Positions 11,527 through 21,980 of a stretch of DNA of 64,000 nt are shown here, piece after piece (position 1 is the stretch's first letter; each line of letters opens with the position of its first letter). The stretch lies in contig JABACO010000003.1 in the NCBI GenBank assembly GCA_013339895.1, positions 9,900,909-9,964,908 on the forward strand. Reading direction: 5' to 3'. The notes beneath the pieces were generated by a model, which worked only from the letters and a program-made list of their open reading frames with translations, made no database searches and had not been told where the DNA came from. The position numbers and the translations under genes are program-made. The DNA comes from Ephydatia muelleri. Lineage: Eukaryota > Porifera > Demospongiae > Spongillida > Spongillidae.

Positions 11527-12936
11527 GTGGACAGGGGCTGGCCTAGTGACAGAAAACAAATACCAGCAGAACTTCTGACATTTTATGAGAAACGCGAGAC
11601 GCTGTCATTTGAGGAGAACATTGTACTTTGGCAAGGACGAATCGTGGTTCCAACAGCATTGCACAGAAATGTTTTGGACACATTACATGAGGGTCACCCG
11701 GGTATATGGGCCATGCGGGCTCTGGCAAGGTACTATGTGTGGTGGCACATATTGATGATGATGTGGAAACCTATGTAAAAAAATGTAAGGCATGTCAGCA
11801 AAACCAACCACATGAACACGAAACACTCTTATTCAGTTGGAATGTTCCTACAGAACCTTGGCAAAGAATTCACATAGATTATGCTGGCCCATTTGAAGGC
11901 AGTTCTTGGTTAGTGGTGGTTGATGCATTTTCCAAGTGGATAGAAATAAAATCTCAAAGGAGTACAACAACCTCAGGGACAGTAAAGCTCTACGAGAGAT
12001 CTTTTACAGGTTTGGTCTCCCAAGGGTCCCCAGTTTAGTTCTCAAGAGTTCTGTGACTCAAATAATATTGTTCACATTCGGTCAACTCCTTACCACCCTA
12101 AGACCAATGGTCTTGCAGAAAGGGCCGTGAGAACATTCAAGGAGAAGTTCTTGGCTTCACAGGGATCAACAGACGACGTGGAGTTAAGATTGCAGAGGTT
12201 CCTGTTATCATATAGGAACACTCCTCACAAGTCTACAGGGCGGGCACCAGCAATAATGTTGATGGGCCGAAAGCTTCGAACAAAGCTGGACTTGCTGAAA
12301 CCAGACCCTTTGAGCTATATGGATCAGGCAGTCGTAAAGCAGAAATTGTATCATGATCAAGGGGCCAAGTTAAGGATTTTTAGGGATGGAGATGAAGTTT
12401 GGGTACAACGACCAACAAGCAAAAGGTATGATGAAGGGATCATAGTTAGGCGGACTGGGGATGTGTCTTACCTTGTAGAGACAGGAGGTCAGGTAAAGAG
12501 AAAGCATGCAGATCAGCTGAGGACAAAGATGGCTATATCTGAGGAATTGATGCATAATGACCCAGCAAGAGTAAATTGCAGACAAGCTTTGGATGTAGAT
12601 GCAACACATACAGAAACACAAGGGACAAAGAGGGGAGATGAGGGATCGCATCAAGTTCCGCACAGGTCACCGGAAGTGCTGCAAGAAGGGGCAGATGGTT
12701 GTCAGGGATTTCAGACATCAGAAGTGCCAGGTGTGCCTACCATTAGTAATGAGAGGGTACAAGATGAACAAACCCATAAAACCTATGGCAGTACACATAC
12801 ACAAGAAGAACAAGAAGAACCTACCCTGCCAACAGTTTCTTCAGGATCAGTACAGCAGAAGGAGCGGCCAAAGAGGGATCAAAGGCCTCCCTCTCGACCT
12901 TACGACAAATATCTCAGCAATCCTAGAGCAAAATGA
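11527..12936 (+). pseudogene. pol: Pol part 3 of element A: integrase without its second catalytic Asp
   Basis: The zinc-binding domain (HEGHPGIWAMRALARYYVWW, then CKACQQ) is split by a shift near 11745. The core has the first Asp in IHIDYAGPF. After LREIFYRFGLPRV the frame jumps directly to PQFSSQEFCDSNNI: the segment that normally carries the second Asp (the SDNG stretch) is deleted near 12030. TPYHPKTNGLAERAVR follows. The C-terminal domain and a long polar tail occupy 12127-12936 in one open frame. The missing Asp alone abolishes catalysis. Confidence 0.85.
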
Positions 12937-13337
12937 AAATAGAATAGTGACGAAATGTTAGGATATGAACTAATAGTTAGTTAACTGAGTGACTCGATTT
13001 GATGCGCATGTATCTGAGTGCATGTAGCGGGTTCATATCAGTGTGCAAGTGAGTTTATTTCCCTACACTCTTAACCAGGAGTTGCATGTGGTGCTGAAAG
13101 AAGCCGAGTTCTTGTTACAGTGTCAGGCTCTCTCAGAAGGAATGAGAAGTTGAGGATTTCAATTTAATAATTATATAATAATTATATGTGATGGGCCATT
13201 TTCGTGGAAACTGTCCCATATACATGTACATGCATGTACATACACGTATGGGGCAGAGAAAACATGGTAGTGTTCAAATGTTATAGTTGACACAAATCTT
13301 ATGCACCTCAACTTAAAGTCGGACGAACTGTTGCAAA
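12937..13337. other. Spacer between elements A and B, possible 3' LTR of A
   Basis: A TGTTAGG start at about 12957 preceded by purine-rich sequence could open a 3' LTR of A. No second LTR exists to confirm it. The rest is AT-rich and contains the palindrome TAATTATATAATAATTATA near 13166-13184. Confidence 0.3.
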
Positions 13338-13486
13338 TGTAATACGGCAAAACTGATGGAGAGCACGTGTACAGACAGCCACAGACAGACACTCAATACA
13401 CATATATAATAGCGTAGAATATTCTAGACTAGGGTCCATCATGTGATCTCTTAACACTTGAGGTGTTGAACATTAGTTGCATTACA
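13338..13486 (-). repeat. 3' LTR of element B
   Basis: Runs TGTAAT...ATTACA with 6-bp inverted ends. It contains ATTATATA (13403-13410), a TATA-box candidate, and GAATATTC (13417-13424). It differs from the other LTR only at 13470. Confidence 0.95.
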
Positions 13487-13487
13487 T

Positions 13488-13501
13488 ATGTCCCCTTCCA
13501 C
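13488..13501 (-). other. Polypurine tract of element B
   Basis: TGGAAGGGGACATA on the minus strand, next to the 3' LTR, in the position expected of the plus-strand primer. Confidence 0.7.
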
Positions 13502-13520
13502 TGAGAATACGTCCACGTAT

Positions 13521-16500
13521 TCAACTTTGAAATCTATCAGGAGGTCGCCGTGCTCTAACTGGGTATCTTCCATTGGGTTGAGCAGCGGGTGGGTGTCCAT
13601 TTGGAACTGGATTGACAACACCTTGATCAACATCATCATCTTCCAGCAGTTCCAATGATGAACCCACTGGTGGGGGACTAACCGGTTGTGGCGGAGGATC
13701 ATGTGCACCTGTAGTAGGTTTTCTTGGTAGCAACCGAACATTTTCAGGGCATTTTTTCAGCCGGTTAAAATGGACAACCTTGCACTTATTGTTCCCTGTA
13801 TGCTGAACACAGTATGTAACATCAGACAGCTTTTCACAGATCCTGTATGGTCCTCCCCAAGGTCTGTGGAACTTCCGTGATTGACCCTTTTTGATTGCAG
13901 GATTGAACAGCCAAACCAGTTCGCTTTTATCAAAGGGCTTGCCATGGATCCTACGATTGTATTGCTGAGACTGGTAGCATTGTTTTTGGCTGACGTTCTG
14001 TCGTACCTTCTCATATGCCTCAGCAAACTGTTCCTGCTGCTTATTCACGTATGTGGAATAAGATTTGTCAGCTGTCCCCTCCTGCTCTCCATTAAGGTTG
14101 TAAATCAGGTCAATGGGTAGTCAAGCTTCACGTCCAAACATGAGAAAAAATGGGGAGTACCCTGTGGTACTCTGCACACTGCTGTTGTATGCCAGGCATA
14201 ACTTGCTCAAGTACAAATCCCAGTCTGAAGGATGTTCCATTGAGCAGGTGGAGAGCATGTTTAGTAGCGTTCTATTAAACCGTTCCACCAACCCATCTGA
14301 TTGTGGGTGGTATGGTGTTGTCCGTGTCTTTTCGATCTGTAGAAACTGGCACAACTAGGTAGTCACCTCTGCTTCAAATTGTCTGCCCTGGTCTGAATGA
14401 AGTTTTTCAGGCAGAGCAAAACGGCAAAACATCTCATCTAATAGCTTGTGGGCAATGGTGGTTGCTTCTTGGTTGGGGATTGCATACGCTTCAATCCATT
14501 TGGAAAAGTAGTCTGCAGCCACCAAGATGTATTTATTTCCAGCCAGAGTTACCGGAAGAGGTCCAAGGATGTCTATGGCAACCATCTGCATGGGTGAACT
14601 GACAGTAACACTTTGGAGGGGAGCTAGGTTCTTTGGTGTGGGTGTCTTGCGTTGTGAACAAGCAGGACAGGTATGACACCACTCCTGCACGGACTTCCAG
14701 TGTCCTGGCCAGTAGAACCTGTCCTTCAGTTTCTGTAGGGTCTTCTCTTCTCCCAAATGACCCCCCATTGCACCTTCATGTATCTCCTTAAGGACTTGTG
14801 ACCTTAGCTTTGGAGGAACTACTAGCTGGTACTGGACCCTAGAAGGGTGTTTACGGTCAATACATTTGCAATAGAGCAACCCATTTCTGAGTAGTAAGTG
14901 GTCCCACAACTGCAAGAGTCGCCTCTGTTCCAGACATTGCCCTGTCTTAGGCTTTGGGTTAGGAGGGTGAGTCTGGGTCATCTTTGCCTCAATAACTGTC
15001 TTCAAATCCTGGTCTTCCCTCTGATTATTTAGTATTTCCTCAGCACTAAGCCCAGATAGTTGCAACAGCTACTGATGAACCTTCCTCCTGTATAACTTCT
15101 TCATTGAGTCCACACTGATGGCAAGGTAGTCTAGACAGAGCATCAGCATTTATGTGCCTTAACCCTTTCCGGTGCACAATTTCAAAATTGTACTCTTGTA
15201 ACTTTTCCAACCATCTGGCAACTTGGCCTTCAGGTTCCTTCATACTGTACAACCAAGTGAGTGGGCCATGATCTGTACGTAGAGTGAAAGTGTGCCCAAG
15301 CAGATAAGTGCGGAAATGTGTCACAAATGTGACCACAGCAAGCAGTTCCTTCCTGGTAACACAGTAGTTTCGTTCTGGCTTGGTGAGTAAACGACTACCA
15401 TATGCAACCACATGCTCTCTCCCCATCCTTGTCCAACTGAGATAGTACTCCACCGATTCCGTCATTGCTGGCGTCTGTATCAAGAATGAATGGCTTGGTA
15501 AAGTCAGGGTAGCTCAATATGGGTGGTGATGACAACAAGTGACGAAGGATTTCGAAGGACTTTTGACATTCTGTGGTCCACAAGAATGATGAGGTTCGCT
15601 CCGTAAGTTTATGCAGTGGTTTGGCAATTTGTGCAAAGTCCTTAATAAATCTACGATAGTAGTTTGCCAATCCCAAGAACTGTTGCACCTCCTTGGTACG
15701 TGTTGGAGTTGGCCAAGTCTTCACAGTAGCTGTCTTCTCAGGATCAGCAGCTATCCCTTCTTTGGAGACAATGTGGCCGAGATACTTCACTTTTTCTTTC
15801 AAGAATGAACACTTTTCAGGCTTGATCTTCAGTCCTGCATCACGAATGCGAGAAAATACTGAGCCCAAATTGCTGAGATGTTCTGTAAATGTCCGCCCCA
15901 AGACAATTATATCATCAAGGTAGACTAGACAACTGGTCCACTGTAGACCTGTTAAGACTATGTCCATAAGTCGCTGAAAAGTTGCAGGGGCGTTACAAAG
16001 GCCAAAGGGCATAACTTTGAATTCATACAGGCCTTCAGTGGTGCAGAAAGCAGTTTTTTTGCCGATCATTCTCTGTGAGCACAACCTGCCAATAGCCACT
16101 TGCCAGGTCTAAGGTGGAGAAGATCTTGGAGTCTGACAATGTCTCAAGGGTGCCATTGATCCGCGGCAAAGGGTAGGCATCCTTTCGAGTTACCTCATTC
16201 ACCTTACGATAGTCAGCACAAAAACGTACTGAACCATCCTTTTTTCGTGCTAGGACAATTGGAGATGCCCATGGACTCTGTGATGGCTGAATTATATCCT
16301 TGTGCAACATATCATCCAGAAGATCTTTAACCAGTGTTCGCTGAGCTGGAGGAATACGGCGGACAAGTTGGCGAATAGGTGGTGCTGATCCTGTGTCAAT
16401 GCTGTGGCAAAGTTTTGATGTGCGACCAAGATTATCTTCTCGACAGAAAAAGATGTCAGCATACTGCAGTACTAGTGACTTGAAAGCTTCCTTCTGGTCT

Positions 16501-17450
16501 TCAGTAAGAAGAGTTGATCCTGATGCATTCAATAACTGCTTCAAAATCTTCTGTTTTTCACCACTAACAGATGCAGGCTGTGCTGGATCAATTGAAGAGG
16601 TTTCTGTAGGTGTGACTGCACTAACATGCACCTGGCTTTCATGTAGTTGCTGCAATATGCCAATTCTTGTTCCTTGATGCAGTGTGCATGGTAGATCACT
16701 GAAATTCAGGAGACGAACGGGAAATCTGGATCCTGTAGGCTCCACGACTGCTCTGGCAACAACTAGAGACTGAATTGATGATTGCCCTTCAAGAAGCCAT
16801 AATCGATGTTGATTGGTGATTGCCTCTGACGTTGCCATTGTTTCCATTTCACACCTCGGAGGAATATGGATATTGTCGATGAGCGAGACTGAATATGTTT
16901 TTGTTGTTGGCGTCTGCAGTGGGACCGTTATTCCTAGTTGTGAGAGTGTCAGACTGTTGTCAGGAATGTTAATGTTGCACTGATGGTGCCGCAAGAAATC
17001 CATACCGAGGATACCCTCTGCCGTCAAGGTATCAACAACCACAACTGGGGTTGACACAGACGCAGTTCCGATTTTTAGGGCCAGCTTTACATAGCCGCAG
17101 ACACGTAACTCCGATCCATCAACTCCAACTAGGCGAGGTCCGGACCAGGGTTGTAGTGCAGCATGTGATGCAGAAATGCGATGCCAAACGTCGCTGTGAA
17201 GTAACGACACGCTAGCGCCTGTGTCCACCAGAAAGCGCACTCTAACCCCGTTTACGAAACCGTACAAGCAAAACGATTCATGAGGCACCGTTGAAATAAC
17301 AATGTTTGCTCGATCGTTCAAAGCCACTACTCGTCCCTCGGCGGATTGGCTTATTCCGCCGAGGGTCTCTCGTTTCCCTGGCGCCGTGGAGCTCGACAGA
17401 AACGGGCAGTGTGCCCTGGTCGACCGCAGTTCCAGCATCTTCGAGGGCAT
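13521..17450 (-). pseudogene. pol: Pol of element B, broken by three shifts and two stops
   Basis: Protease has FLVDTGASVSLLH and ILGMDFL. RT has WASPIVLARKKDGSVRFCAD, FSTLDLASGYWQV, VMPFGLCNAPATFQRLMD and the active-site VYLDDI. RNase H has FILDTDASNDGIGGVLSQ, VTRKELLAVV and LRTDHGPL. Integrase has a zinc domain (HEGAMGGHLG, CHTCPAC), VAIDILGPL, LHSDQGRQF and TTPYHPQSDGLVERFNRTL. Breaks on the minus strand are an A7 run near 16055, a GGGG near 15420, a shift near 15060, an in-frame TAG at 14357 and a TGA at 14123. The rest of the frame is well preserved and ends at 13521 with a Pro-rich tail. Confidence 0.9.
17335..17378 (-). promoter_or_regulatory. -1 programmed ribosomal frameshift signal between gag and pol
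   Basis: On the minus strand the heptamer GGGAAAC (17378-17372) is read in gag frame as CAG GGA AAC, the X XXY YYZ arrangement of a -1 slippery site. Six bases later a perfect 11-bp stem follows (CCCTCGGCGGA at 17365-17355 with TCCGCCGAGGG at 17345-17335). Its 9-base loop contains the gag TAA. Slipping by -1 gives GKRETLGGISQSAEG, which is exactly the open pol frame. Confidence 0.9.
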
Positions 17451-18154
17451 TCACCAGCTCTACCCGTCTGCAGCTGGTTCACTCGTCCATCGTCTGCCCG
17501 TGGTCGTGGCTGGCTAACCTTCATTTCGAGTTTCTCCAGCCTGTCAATGCACTGCTTCATCAAGTCGGCCATTGCGCTCGTCACGCCATTTACAGCTAGA
17601 GGATCTGTAGTAACATCTTCCACTTCCACTACGCTGCTAATAGTCTTCGCGTCGATGTACGCCTCCATTTCCAATGTTGCGCTCACAGCTTCATCTACTG
17701 TTTTCGGACGCTTTTGCCGGACGCTGAACGCCACCTGACAGTTTTCGATTTGCGAGACAAAATGGTTCAGTGCCAGTTGTTCTTTAGCGTTATCCTCCAA
17801 ATCTGGATACGCTTTGTCCACCAACGTTCTCAGACTGTCTGCAAAATCCGCCCAGCCCTCTTCCTTCTTCTTTTTCCTGGTCTGAAATTGAGCTTGATAG
17901 CGCTCCTTCCTGCACGACGGCTCAAATCTCTCCTGCAATGCCTTCTTCACATTCGTGTAGTCTGCCAAAACTGCGTCTTGGAGTCGTTGAAGGGCGGATT
18001 GGGCGCGACCAGTTAAGCGAACTTTGAGCCACCGCAACCTGGCATCTTCATCCCAATCATTTACGACAGCAACGTTTTCAAAATGATAAATCCACTGATC
18101 CCATGAACTGTCGCCGTTAAAAATCTCTGGCATGACTAATGGTCGAGCGGCCAT
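17351..18154 (-). CDS. gag: Gag of element B, intact
   Basis: 267 codons from ATG at 18154 (MAARPLVMPEIFNGDSSWDQ) to TAA at 17351. The frame is also open upstream into the LTR, but this ATG follows the primer site directly. The capsid-like region contains WLKVRLTGRAQSALQRL and ADYTNVKKALQERFEPS, and a CWNCGRPGHTARFC zinc knuckle (CX2CX4HX4C) sits near the C-terminus. It forms the particle shell and binds RNA. Pol is reached by a -1 frameshift just before the stop codon. Confidence 0.9.
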   Translation of the reverse strand: MAARPLVMPEIFNGDSSWDQWIYHFENVAVVNDWDEDARLRWLKVRLTGRAQSALQRLQDAVLADYTNVKKALQERFEPSCRKERYQAQFQTRKKKKEEGWADFADSLRTLVDKAYPDLEDNAKEQLALNHFVSQIENCQVAFSVRQKRPKTVDEAVSATLEMEAYIDAKTISSVVEVEDVTTDPLAVNGVTSAMADLMKQCIDRLEKLEMKVSQPRPRADDGRVNQLQTGRAGECPRRCWNCGRPGHTARFCRAPRRQGNERPSAE

Positions 18155-18170
18155 CCTGCCGACTACGCCA
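18153..18170 (-). other. Primer-binding site of element B, tRNA-Ser type
   Basis: One base inside the 5' LTR the minus strand reads TGGCGTAGTCGGCAGGAT. It is complementary to the 3' end, with CCA, of animal tRNA-Ser(AGA) as I remember that gene. It overlaps the gag start codon by two bases. Confidence 0.8.
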
Positions 18171-18171
18171 A

Positions 18172-18320
18172 TGTAATACGGCAAAACTGATGGAGAGCAC
18201 GTGTACAGACAGCCACAGACAGACACTCAATACACATATATAATAGCGTAGAATATTCTAGACTAGGGTCCATCATGTGATCTCTTAACACTTGAGGTGT
18301 TGACCATTAGTTGCATTACA
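18172..18320 (-). repeat. 5' LTR of element B
   Basis: Same 149 bp as the 3' LTR with one difference at 18304. On the minus strand the TATA candidate (18237-18244) lies downstream of GAATATTC (18251-18258), in an arrangement suited to driving transcription toward gag. Confidence 0.95.
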
Positions 18321-18600
18321 CAAAGTTAAAAGTGTGTAATCTTTACTAAGGCATTACATTTCAATGGGAAAGGTCAATAAAGTGCATACCGCCAGTGTAT
18401 GACTGCTATTGTACATTTGATGCTTCCACCGTTTGTACCAGGCGTTATACCATAGATAGTTTAGAGATCTATATGTGTAAGCTCTTATCAGGCCCATAGC
18501 CAGGAAGGGGGTCCCGCCCCCCCCCCCCCCCCCCCCCCCTCCCCTGTTCGATGCTTGAGTTCCGCCTCTTCCATGCATTAGGCCCAAAGGTGTCTCGCTT

Positions 18601-18654
18601 TTCGTATTTGGCCCGTTAAACGCGAGGCCTCGCGTTTAGCGGGCCAAATACGAA
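18601..18654. repeat. 54-bp loopless palindrome
   Basis: TTCGTATTTGGCCCG... and its reverse complement meet at AGGCCT with one mismatch. A half copy (CGTATTTGGCCC) occurs near 20429-20440. It is followed by a (TA)n run that leads into foldback F1. Confidence 0.8.
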
Positions 18655-18668
18655 TATATATATATATA

Positions 18669-19490
18669 TGGGACAGTTCACGAGAAAATTGCACCACTCA
18701 TATATTATAAAAATGTTATAAAAATGCATCACGTTTGCATCGCTATAACTTCCCAACGATTAACGCTATCGACATCCTATTTTCACCACTTCATACTACA
18801 CCATTTCTCTACAGTAAAATGCATTTTGGAGTCTTGGACTATATCCGTGCCGACGTTCCTACGTGCGATACCCCCTGGGGTTCAAAACTACCATATCTTC
18901 GTGTAGGAGCGGTCAAATCGCTTCAAATTCGGTATGTAGGTAGAGAGGTCCTATACCTATCGATTTGTTCTGTTCGTTAATTTTTATGCCATCTGTTACG
19001 GAGATACAGTTGAATAAACTACGTGCACGTTTTCCCGCTTGATTCGCGCCAATGTAATAATCCCCGCCTCCCCATACATTGAGCGGAGCGCAATTTGCCC
19101 AAATCATTGGCGCGAAACGAGCGCGAAAATGTGCACGTAGTTTGTTCAACTGTATCTCCGTAACGGATTGCATAAAAATTAACGAACAGAACAAATAGAT
19201 AGATATAGGACCTCTCCACTTACAAACCGAATTTGAAGCGATTTGATTACTCCTACACGAAGATATGGTAGTTTTGAACCCCAGGGGGTATCGCACGTAG
19301 GAACGTCGGCACGGATATAGTCCAATACTCCAAAATGCATTGTACTGTAGAGAAATGGTGTAGTATGAAATGGTGAAAATAGGATGTCGATAGCGTTAAT
19401 CGTTGGGAAGTTATAGCGATGCAAACGTGATGCATTTTTATAACATTTTTATAATATATGAGTGGTGCAATTTTCTCGTGAACTGTCCCA
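18669..19490. mobile_element. Foldback element F1
   Basis: 822 bp bounded by TGGGACAGTTCACGAGAAAA and its inverse. Arms of about 380 bp are highly similar, with a short centre near 19050-19110. The left end follows (TA)n. Arm landmarks shared by the whole family are TTAACGCTATCGAC, CTATTTTCA-ACTTCATACTACACC, GTGCCGACGTT, GGTATCG, GTTCTGTTCGTTAATTTTTATG and ATCCGTTACGGAGATACAG-like strings. Conserved open frames across the arms carry no known domain. Confidence 0.85.
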
Positions 19491-19556
19491 AATTGTATGT
19501 TATAAAATAAAATCCACAAGACCCATTTTCGTATAGAACGTTCCATATAATAAATG

Positions 19557-20390
19557 TATATATGGGACAGTGCCCGCGAAAAGGGACCTAGTGTATTTAT
19601 ATAAAACGATATAAAATTTTGTTCATATAAAACTGATATAACTTCCGAACGGTACACGCCATTGACTTCCTATTTTCAACACTTCATACTACACCATTTC
19701 TCTACGGTAAAATACTTTTTGGGGTCTTGCACTTGCTCCGTGCCTGTATTGCAACGTCCGATACCCCACAAGGTATGAACCCGTCATAACTTTCGGCAGG
19801 AGTAATCAAATCGCTTCAAATTCGGTATGTAGATAGAGAGGTCCTATACCTATCTATTTGTTCTGTTCGTTAATTTTTATGCAATCCGTTACGGAGGTAC
19901 AGTTGAACAAACTACGTGCACATTTTCGCGCTCGTTTCGCGCCAATGATTTGGACAAATTGCGCTCCGCTCAATGTATGGGGAGGCGGGGATTATTACAT
20001 TGGCGCGAATCAAGCGGGAAAACGTGCACGTAGTTTATTCAACTGTATCTCCGTAACAGATGGCATAAAAAATTAACGAACAGAACAAATCGATAGGTAT
20101 AGGACCTCTCTACCTACATACCAAATTTGAAGCGATTTGACCGCTCCTACACGAAGATATGGTAGTTTTGAACCCCAAGGGGTATCGCACGTAGGAACGT
20201 CGGCACGGATATAGTCCAAGACTCCAAAATGCATTTTACTGTAGAGAAATGGTGTAGTATGAAGTGGTGAAAATAGGATGTCGATAGCGTTAATCGTTGG
20301 GAAGTTATAGCGATGCAAACGTGATGCATTTTTATAACATTTTATAATATATGAGTGGTGCAATTTTCTCGTGAACTGTCCCATATATAT
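19557..20390. mobile_element. Foldback element F2, chimeric arms
   Basis: The centre and right arm are the inverse of F1. The outer left arm (TATGGGACAGTGCCCGCGAA and on to about 19800) belongs to a different subfamily. Between F1 and F2 (19491-19556) lies the end of yet another subfamily, matching the right end of F5 (AAAATCCACAAGACCCATTT). This suggests conversion or template switching between copies. Confidence 0.75.
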
Positions 20391-20470
20391 ACGGACTTCC
20401 CCCCCCCCCCCCCCCCCACGCTCTCGATCGTATTTGGCCCCGGATAAATGCTTTCAGAAGTATTAATCGA

Positions 20471-20508
<38 letters not shown>

Positions 20509-20740
20509 CCTAACTTCCTGGCTACGGGCCTGCTTAAATGTACTAACGCTCCGGTATATTACAGTTACATAACCATTTAGCCTATCTACTGTAATCATGT
20601 ACGTGTCACATTCATGCTAACCCTAACAGGACTCTGAGACTTGCAAGATGCTTCCGTAAGAAGACTGGTTGTTTGTCATGCCCAGGCACTCCTGTGTCGA
20701 TTCTATGAGTGTACAACATCAAAAAACAACCAGGTCTGGG

Positions 20741-20842
20741 CACGGCTGACTGACGATAGGGGGGCACGGCTGACTGACAATAGGGGGGCACGGCTGACTG
20801 ACGATAGGGGGGGCACGGCTGACTGACGATAGGGTGGCACGT
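20741..20842. repeat. Minisatellite of about 26 bp, four copies
   Basis: Repeats of GGCACGGCTGACTGACGATA plus G-run, with small length changes in the G-run. Confidence 0.85.
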
Positions 20843-21238
20843 GATGATCGTGGTAGGCACATTGAATGTGGGGTGTATCTCACTAATCATTCAAGGGAAG
20901 TGCAATTTGAAGGCCCTAAGCTCTGAAAAAATAATGATAAATAAGTACATTGATTACTCTCATGTAATTAGTGAGCAGGTAAGGAAAATATCATTTGGTT
21001 TTGAAACTATTGATGACTGAATAAGGAAATGAGAAAAAAAGAATGGACATTGGAAACCTTGCATAATTAATGTGGAAGTGCGGATATAGGTATTTAAGTT
21101 GCGAAAAACTACACAAAATATGTAAATTAGTCCCCACATTGCAAATCCGAGAGCAGCTAGTCAATATATATATTATTTTTTTCTGTAGTTAGCTGCAGTT
21201 TTCTGAATGCGTCCATACATTTTCTATGGACATTGAAT
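20843..21238. other. AT-rich spacer
   Basis: Nothing recognised between the minisatellite and the fibronectin exons. Confidence 0.35.
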
Positions 21239-21898
21239 TACGCAATGACCGAATACCGCGTAATCCTTTTGACCGCCAATTTCTCGATATGGGTAGAAGG
21301 GAATGCCGCTGGGGTTGAAGGTATGGAACTGGACTGTGGCCTGGTTAATAAAACCACAAAGGAACATGTGCCCGCTGAATGTAGCCAGGCCCGTACCGTC
21401 GAAGGAGGTGCCCACATCTCTGACTGGGACTTAAGGCTGGAGACTTGATCGTGCAGGGTGTAGGCAGTGATGACATAGTCGGGTTGGAGGGGAGCATTCC
21501 ATTGGAGGGACATGAAAGAGGAATAGGTATTGAGGATGAGGGGGGAGCTTGGCCCACAGGTGCTAAGGGTGCGAGAAAGATACAAAGCGGTTGTCAATGA
21601 CCACTTGGGGCTTTGTTGAATATAATTGAACACATAACTCATAACCCCCACACACATCATGTGCACATGGCACACATGCATGCAAATGCTGCTTGTGTCT
21701 GCTACATGTAAGTGTACAAACTGAATGCTGACTGCCATTTTCTTTATGCAAGGCAAGATAAGAAGGCCATAAAACATGTACCTACAACACCAAATGACAT
21801 GTACCTGCCACACAAACAACATCCACACACATACATGTAAACACATACACATACACATGTGCGCATGCACAGACACACACGCATGTACACACACGCAT

Positions 21899-21980
<82 letters not shown>

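Larger units (their letters stand above)
9602..12936 (+). mobile_element. Ty3/gypsy retrotransposon A, 5'-truncated and inactive
   Basis: Order on the plus strand is a gag fragment, the C-terminal part of the protease, reverse transcriptase, RNase H and integrase, the usual Ty3/gypsy order. No 5' LTR or primer site was found: the element starts at a gag fragment beside MITE M1a. A 3' LTR starting near 12957 (TGTTAGGATATGAAC) is possible but cannot be confirmed without its partner. At least four single-base shifts and two internal deletions make it non-functional. Confidence 0.85.
13338..18320 (-). mobile_element. Ty3/gypsy retrotransposon B, full length
   Basis: It is bounded by two 149-bp LTRs in the same orientation that differ at a single base, and flanked by CAAA on both sides (13334-13337, 18321-18324), the target duplication. 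Inside, on the minus strand, are a primer-binding site, gag with a zinc knuckle, a -1 frameshift signal, a pol with protease, RT, RNase H and integrase, and a purine tract before the 3' LTR. The near-identical LTRs indicate recent insertion. Yet pol contains three single-base shifts and two in-frame stops. Confidence 0.95.
18490..20530. mobile_element. Nested palindrome bounded by GGCCC(A/G)TAGCCAGGAAG and C-runs
   Basis: GGCCCATAGCCAGGAAG at 18490-18506 faces its inverse near 20513-20529 (GGCCCGTAGCCAGGAAG on the minus strand). Just inside are C-runs (18517-18539 on the left; 20399-20417 and 20472-20507 on the right). A further hairpin and the two foldback elements F1 and F2, which lie in opposite orientation, occupy the middle. 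Confidence 0.65.

Noticed and set aside
18153-18170. Possible tRNA gene fragment
   Set aside because: Only the 3' 18 bases of a tRNA are matched, in the exact position of a primer-binding site; the rest of a tRNA is absent.
18735-20384. Open frames of 60-134 codons in the F1/F2 arms as independent genes
   Set aside because: They recur on both strands because the arms are inverted copies and cover no known domain; coding potential is raised only as a question for the whole family.
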